Source: Miscanthus floridulus (Eukaryota > Streptophyta > Magnoliopsida > Poales > Poaceae). Taken from it: a stretch of 64,000 bases of DNA. The notes beneath the pieces were generated by a model. That model was not told where the DNA came from. It did not search any database and saw nothing but the letters and a program-made list of their open reading frames with translations. The first letter of the stretch is position 1; every line of letters starts with the position of its first letter. Position numbers and translations under genes: made by a program. Location: the NCBI RefSeq assembly GCF_019320115.1, contig NC_089593.1, positions 8,818,126 through 8,882,125 of the forward strand. Reading direction: 5' to 3'. Of this stretch, positions 59,278 to 64,000 are shown in pieces.

Positions 59278-60003
59278 ACTTGAGGCCCGCATCTTTAATA
59301 AAGGAAATTCATGGTGCCTAATGCCATGGCTATTGCCTATTAAGGACAATGTCATTAGATGTGTGTTAATTGGTGCTGAACTGAGAATCGGTAACTGTTG
59401 TGTGGAACTGGAACTGGGACTCATACGTGTTGAGTGCCAGCTAGCATGCTTGTGCTATCTTATTATTGGCTTGAGATCAGTCTATATTATCTTGGTTGGT
59501 CCTTCGGGTATGGTAATCGTATCTTCAAATGGTGTGTTCTTTGTTAACCTAGCAAAAATCTGCCAATGCAGTGTTGTTTTATAGCCTCACGGTTACAGGG
59601 GAAAATGGCTGGTAACTGAAATTTCTTCAGTCACTATTTGTTGTTTCAGACTAGTCTTTGCCGTCGTGATTTGCTGGCCTAGACGCCTAGTAGTGGTGGT
59701 AGTGGTAGTAGTGTGTGTGTGTGTGTATGTGCACACATACACACACACACATTCAAGGAATAACGCAAGGGCACATACACACACACATTCAAGGAATAAC
59801 GCAAGGGAGGTTTGCAAGAACTTTGCTGGTGTGCTGGCTGTTTCTTCTAGATCCAAGCAAAGTACATGGTGGTTGATTGATATTGAAAAAGGAGAAGGAA
59901 GATTTGTTGCTGGATCTACTCTTTGTTGCTGCCTAACCTGGAAAGGGAAACTTCTTCTGCTGCTCGAGCATTGTTTCTTGTGCATCACAATTTCAGAGCA
60001 CAT
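59278..60003. other. 3' region of MIF-like gene
   Basis: 3' UTR and intergenic. It includes a TG/CA hairpin and a tandem duplication at 59711-59805, listed separately. No coding signal. Confidence 0.5.
59711..59805. repeat. TG/CA inverted microsatellite plus 36-bp tandem duplication
   Basis: A (TG)n run with one TATG interruption (59712-59731) is followed after 2 bases by its reverse complement (59734-59752), forming a near-perfect hairpin. The CA-rich arm with its flank (CACATACACACACACATTC, then AAGGAATAACGCAAGG) is then repeated directly once. Confidence 0.88.
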
Positions 60004-60145
60004 TGGCCCCGTTCGCTGGTCTGAAACTTGACTGAAACCAGCTGAAAACACTGTTCCGGCTGAATTGTTGGGAGAGAAAAATACTGTTCCAGCTAAAAAA
60101 AAAAAGCCAAACAAGCTGAATATAGGGTAAACTGAACAGGGCCAT
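60004..60145. mobile_element. MITE with GGCCC/GGGCC ends
   Basis: About 140 bp from GGCCCCGTTCGCTGGTC to GAACAGGGCC. The interior has GCTGAAACACTG-type repeats and a poly-A run. Similar GTTCGTTTGGCTGATAAGCC sequence is at 10662-10681 in the DUF1618 pseudogene. This end type is common in grass MITEs; the target duplication is uncertain. Confidence 0.7.
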
Positions 60146-60706
60146 TGCGTCGTTACCTTACCTAACCATCAATGTTAGCTGCATAATCACTGGCTTTGCT
60201 GCTTTTCTCGGCAACTCGAGCCTGGAGTGACTGGCCATGCGACATGGCCCGTATGAATTTTGAATGCATGTAAATAAAAAAGGAACTTTGGACGTAGCCC
60301 ATGAAAAAAAACCTTTTCTTTCTTTTTGCTGTTATTTACAATTGTCAGCCAGTCTCGCAAAAAAAAATATATTTGTCAGCCAGTCGCAGTTCTGAGTGTA
60401 AAATAAGGAACTCTTGATGGACTGGAGCCAAGGAAAACAACAAATTATTTCTCGACAAAAATAAATAAATATAAAAGGCAGATTTTTAGGCCATTTTTCA
60501 CCAGAAGAAAACGTGCAGCGTGGTGAGTGCTGACTGGTGAAGGGCGTTGACCCGTTGTCGGTGCGGTTCGGCCTTGTTTGGCAACCACGACGGACAGGGT
60601 CGGTCGGTCTCGGTCAGGTCACCATTTGTATTCGCGCCCATCTCCTCTCCCTCCTCAGATCCGCCGAACCCGCCGAGACACAGAGATCGCCGATCGCCAC
60701 CTCGCC
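60146..60706. other. Upstream region of PRA1 gene
   Basis: AT-rich to about 60480, then GC-rising 5' UTR-like sequence up to the start codon. No other feature is supported. Confidence 0.5.
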
Positions 60707-61377
60707 ATGGCCGCGGCCTCGCCTCCGCTCCTCCCCACCACGGTGGTTCCGGCCGCCGCACCATCCCCGACCCCCACGGCCCTCTCCTCCGCGGACGCCA
60801 CCGACACCAACCCAGCGGCGATCCGGGCGTTCTTATCCGGCCTCGTGGACACCACCCGTCGCGCTCTCTCCGGCGCGCGCCCCTGGTCCGAGGCTCCGAG
60901 CTGGCGGACCGCTCGGCGCTCTCCCGCCCAGAGTCCCTCGCCGAGGCCACCTCCCGGCTCCGCAAGAACCTCGCCTACTTCCGCGTCAACTACGCGGCCG
61001 TGGCCGCGCTGTGCCTGGCCGCGGCGCTCCTGGCGCACCCGTTCTCGCTGGCCGCGCTGCTGGCGCTGCTGGCCGCCTGGTGCCTCCTCTACGTGCTCCG
61101 CCCCGCCGACGCGCCGCCCCTCGCCGCGTTCGGCCGCACCTTCTCCGACCGCGAGGTGCTGGGCGGGCTCGTCGCCGCCTCCGCGTTCGTCGTCTTCCTC
61201 ACGTCCGTGGGCTCGCTCATCTTCTCCGCGCTCGCGCTGGGCGCGGCGGTCGTATGCGCGCACGGCGCGTGCCGCGTGCCTGAGGACCTGTTCCTCGATG
61301 AGGTTGACCAGGCTGCTGGTGGCGCCGGTAACCCGCTGCTGTCCTTCATCGCCTCCGCCACCGGAGGCCGTGTCTGA
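60707..61377 (+). pseudogene. PRA1 family protein gene with 8-bp frameshift
   Basis: Single exon. From ATG 60707 the frame gives MAAASPPLLPTTVV...NPAAIRAFLSGLVDTTRRALSGARPWSE (62 codons to 60892). The family's continuation, ELADRSALSRPESLAEA then TSRLRKNLAYFRVNYAAV, lies in another frame from 60901 to TGA 61375-61377. The difference is 8 bases (60893-60900, GCTCCGAG) that near-duplicate the preceding GGTCCGAG. Without them the protein would be about 220 aa, the normal PRA1 length, with the two hydrophobic hairpins of the PRA1 domain (about residues 95-180) and an FLDEVDQAA tail. PRA1 proteins bind prenylated Rab GTPases at ER/Golgi membranes. As read, the ATG frame gives a scrambled 228-aa product ending at 61390. 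It could be a real null allele or a sequence error. Confidence 0.85.
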
Positions 61378-62756
61378 TGAGTCTCTGTGAGATCTCGTCT
61401 CGCCAGGAGAGTGAGGGGTCATTATCAGTTCTTGAATTCTTGATCGATTACGCCGAACTATACTACAGCACTTAGCTAGAGTACACAAGGAAATGAAGCA
61501 TTGGACTTACTAGTCTGGTGGTGTCCCATGTATGATCTGAGAAACCTGATGAGCAGAAAAATATTCTTGTTATTATTCATCGCATTATATTTGTATTTTT
61601 ATTACCCGTTATGATAATAATCAGTAAACATCACGAAATTTGTGTTCAACTCGCACCAGTAAAAGATATGGTTGCGTGCACTTGATTTGGGCTTTATATA
61701 TATAGGCAAAAGATTATAGTATGTCTTATATGTGCAAAAAAATGAGTTTTCTGGAAACATAATAAGCAACAGAAAAGGAAGGTAAGATTTAAAAAAAATA
61801 TTATAGTATGTCTTGTATATGCAAAAAGGAGTTTTCCTGGAAACAAAAAAAAATATTGAGTTTTCCTGGAATAAAAAAAAATATGCAAAAAGGAGTTTTC
61901 CTGGAAAAAAAAAACAAAACAAAAATATTGAGTTTTCCTGGAAATAAAAAAAAAATACAAGGTGACTGAGCTAGACGGGGCTGTGTGATCGTGACATCTC
62001 CTTCCAATGGACAAGCTGCCGGCGTCTCGCTTGGGCAATGCCTCCACTCTTGTTTGCGGGTGAGGATAGCGCTGTAATCGCTCCATATATTGTGGTACGA
62101 GACTATTATTACTACCGAGTTGTCTTATCATTATAATCCTTAGTAGTTAGTACGTTGGACCTGCTTTTTGACGATGATGTATAATAATAAAGAGATATGA
62201 TGTGCTTACTAGCTTGGCCTTCCTTGTGTTTGTTGTGGTGGTAATAGCTTTCACAGATCGAGGTGAGACCCTCTCCCTCCCTAACATCATACGTTCTAAA
62301 GTTGCAGAGTGTATATGTGCTCTTTAGTGCTGCAAGGATGTTGCCCTTGTATAAACCATAATGTTTTACAAGAGTTAGGATGCATGCCACATCCAAATAG
62401 AAATCTGCCACAATTACATCCTCATTAGCAGGCTGCAGCTGAAGCTAGTGGAGGCAGAGGAGCGGTGGTCACAGGAGCACAAGTGCACAAGACAACAATA
62501 CGTTGGATGCAGCACAGCTGCACATCTGATTATCTAGATGAACTCAATAGCCTAATGAGCTGATTGGGAAATATAAGCAAATTGATTATATTTTAACAAA
62601 ATCCTATGAAAAGAAGATATATAGTACCCTGCCATAACATGAAACCAGGAGTATGTTCTGTATGTATACAAACTTACATAGTTGTTCGTATATGGTGTCT
62701 CTTCACATAAGTTGAAGTAAAATCACAAGAAAAAGAAATAATGTATATTTAGCTAG
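61378..62756. other. Intergenic with A-rich minisatellite
   Basis: Apart from the repeat at 61700-61960, no gene is recognised. The minus-strand frames with repeated FPGKL come from that repeat. 62100-62756 shows nothing of note. Confidence 0.5.
61700..61960. repeat. A-rich minisatellite with GAGTTTTCCTGGAA core
   Basis: The core GAGTTTTCCTGGAA (or TTTTCTGG variant) occurs five times near 61744, 61830, 61858, 61890 and 61930, separated by poly-A and ATATGCAAAAAGG or AATATT spacers. A larger block, TTATAGTATGTCTTRTATRTGC, occurs at 61714 and 61801. Confidence 0.85.
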
Positions 62757-63866
62757 CTAGCTAGGTGGCACAATCCAGAAAGGTTTGCGCCAGAGAATCA
62801 AGTTGTCATGATGGTGGACTCGGGTAATCTGTTGGGTGTTTGTTTCTAAGTCAAAAATGCATAAATCAGCATCATCATCCATGACATCCTTCATAAAGAA
62901 TATCTGGTTTGCTTTCAGTCCCAGAGCGCTCGCCGAGCAAGAAGCCGCCATGTTTGTACCCTCCAAGAGAAACACAACATCTCCAATGTCATGCACACTG
63001 CGCCAACAAGCTTGTGTTGAGGAGAAATCCATCCTATGCACCGTTACGGTGCCAATGTTGTTTAGATCAAAGCCAATGAAGCAGGTGGTGACTAAAAAGA
63101 GTTGATCCTGCGACTCAACCAACCAGTGTCTACCCATGGACACTCCTTTAGGGAGATTGGCCAAAGGGACATTGAATTTTTGGAATGTAGGGTGGTTTTG
63201 ATGATTTGTTGTGGTGGAATTGCAGGATGAGAAATCCATGGTGCACATGCCTTTAGTGAAATTGGTGAAGTAGATTTTCCCTTGTACGGAAGCCATGAAG
63301 GTGATCATGTTCTTGGTAGGACGGCGACGGCAACGGAGGCGTGCCTTTCTCCCCTTCGGTGGCTCTGGCATCGAAGGATGGTTACCGATGTCATATGAGT
63401 AACGTCTCCACCTCCTGCTGCTGTTGTCGCCATCGCCGGTGGTGTGGCAGTACCAGAGATCAGGCGCGGCGTTATTGAAGAGCACCACAACACATCCTGG
63501 GTGAGTTGGGTCCTTGTGGGAGAGCAGGCACCTGAATTGGTATGGGATCTGGTGTTCCTCTCCGAGATCTGGCAAGGGTAGCTTGGTGCCGGTGCTAGGG
63601 TTCCATAGACACGTCGAAGAAGACATCGTGCCACGGTCCTGGGCGAGTATCCAGCCCTGTGCAGTGGTCCAGCACATGCTGCTGCCTGCGGCTAGAAGGT
63701 CATGCTCCATGTTCTTGTGCAGGCTTTGCTTGGATATGCTGAACATTAGCATCTCGTCGTCACCGGCGTCCTCTTGGCCATCACCAGGATGATGGTGGAA
63801 GACAAGCAAAGGCAAACAGGACGACATGGACGATCCAAATTTAGTAGCGTCCGCGTGTTCCACCAT
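62757..63866 (-). CDS. DUF295 family protein, single exon, 369 aa
   Basis: Open from ATG 63866 (MVEHADATKF; the frame extends upstream but without another ATG) to TAG 62757-62759. Features of the plant DUF295/F-box-associated family: CLWNPSTGTKLPLPDL, a CVVVLF block, WRRYSYDIG, a TFMASVQGKIYFTNF block, HWLVESQDQLFLV, GFDLNNIGTVTVHRMDF, WRSVHDIGDVVFLL and a C-terminal F-W-I-V-P. No F-box is visible at the N terminus, so it is not called an F-box protein. DUF295 genes are expanded in plants and partly organelle-linked; the biochemical role is unknown. The gene is alone on the minus strand. Confidence 0.9.
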   Translation of the reverse strand: MVEHADATKFGSSMSSCLPLLVFHHHPGDGQEDAGDDEMLMFSISKQSLHKNMEHDLLAAGSSMCWTTAQGWILAQDRGTMSSSTCLWNPSTGTKLPLPDLGEEHQIPYQFRCLLSHKDPTHPGCVVVLFNNAAPDLWYCHTTGDGDNSSRRWRRYSYDIGNHPSMPEPPKGRKARLRCRRRPTKNMITFMASVQGKIYFTNFTKGMCTMDFSSCNSTTTNHQNHPTFQKFNVPLANLPKGVSMGRHWLVESQDQLFLVTTCFIGFDLNNIGTVTVHRMDFSSTQACWRSVHDIGDVVFLLEGTNMAASCSASALGLKANQIFFMKDVMDDDADLCIFDLETNTQQITRVHHHDNLILWRKPFWIVPPS

Positions 63867-63980
63867 GGTTCTTCTTCGTGGAGACCTGGACGAAGACGAT
63901 ATTAGGGATCGGAGCGGGTTAATCAAGCTGCAGAGACCAATTGATCGGCTGATTGGAGCATTGTTATTGCTTGGTACCCT

Positions 63981-63995
63981 CAGCTATATATATGC
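63981..63995 (-). promoter_or_regulatory. TATA box of the DUF295 gene
   Basis: On the minus strand, GCATATATATAGCTG lies about 120 bases upstream of ATG 63866, a normal distance for a plant core promoter. The window ends five bases beyond it. Confidence 0.75.
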
Positions 63996-64000
63996 ACGGG

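Noticed and set aside
61602..62131. Phe/Lys-rich frames with repeated FPGKL motif
   Set aside because: They are the translation of an A-rich minisatellite.
63867..63926. Upstream extension of the DUF295 frame
   Set aside because: The frame is open but its first codon is TTG; the first ATG is at 63866.

Overview
The window is nuclear DNA from a grass, most likely a panicoid such as the sorghum/sugarcane/Miscanthus group. The evidence is GC-rich gene 5' ends with AT-rich introns, grass-expanded families (DUF1618, DUF295), grass-type MITEs, a tRNA-derived SINE, and LTR retrotransposons that outweigh the genes in the left half. No species can be fixed by reading alone.

Left part (1-9.4 kb): an endogenous caulimovirid-like pararetrovirus locus, AT-rich and heavily broken. 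It has three arms in alternating orientation: a short minus arm (437-738), a plus arm (739-5.1 kb) and a longer minus arm (5.1-8.98 kb). Protease, reverse transcriptase, RNase H and a viroplasmin-like ORF are recognisable; no integrase is seen. The plus arm is split by a 1.88-kb solo LTR with a perfect GAGGA target duplication, and the minus arm preserves the empty site. The locus ends on the right at a long (TA)n(GA)n microsatellite, then a small TIR element.

9.4-17.5 kb: a decayed DUF1618 gene, a GC minisatellite, and an intact seven-exon receptor-like kinase gene with an extremely short ectodomain.

17.5-33.4 kb: a nested retrotransposon complex. Family X (plus strand, TGAAAG...CTTTCA LTRs, TSD AATAA) and a Ty1/copia element Y (minus strand, TSD ATTGA) lie side by side, and the X-LTR/flank/Y-LTR/Y-3' segment is tandemly repeated with a period of about 2.85 kb. 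The last repeat carries an X primer-binding site and gag region fused to a truncated Y LTR, followed by most of the Y gag-pol. CpG-rich perfect or near-perfect 20-bp palindromes recur in the X LTR and in its gag.

33.4-39.6 kb: small insertions (truncated LINE, MITE), a degenerate LTR fragment, and an uncertain minus-strand multi-exon gene with a GC-rich, tandemly duplicated 5' region.

39.6-64 kb: the gene-rich half. In order: a nodulin-like/NFD4-type MFS transporter (+); a truncated RTE-type LINE within an old duplication of non-coding DNA; a two-exon 71-residue membrane microprotein gene (-); two tandem plastid-type MATE transporters of the DETOXIFICATION 44/45 type with identical lengths for ten exons (+, +); a MIF/D-dopachrome-tautomerase-like gene with two possible terminal exons (+); a PRA1-family gene with an 8-bp frameshifting duplication (+); and a single-exon DUF295 gene (-) whose TATA box is at the window edge. 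The genes do not form one pathway; the only clear local relationship is the MATE tandem duplication.
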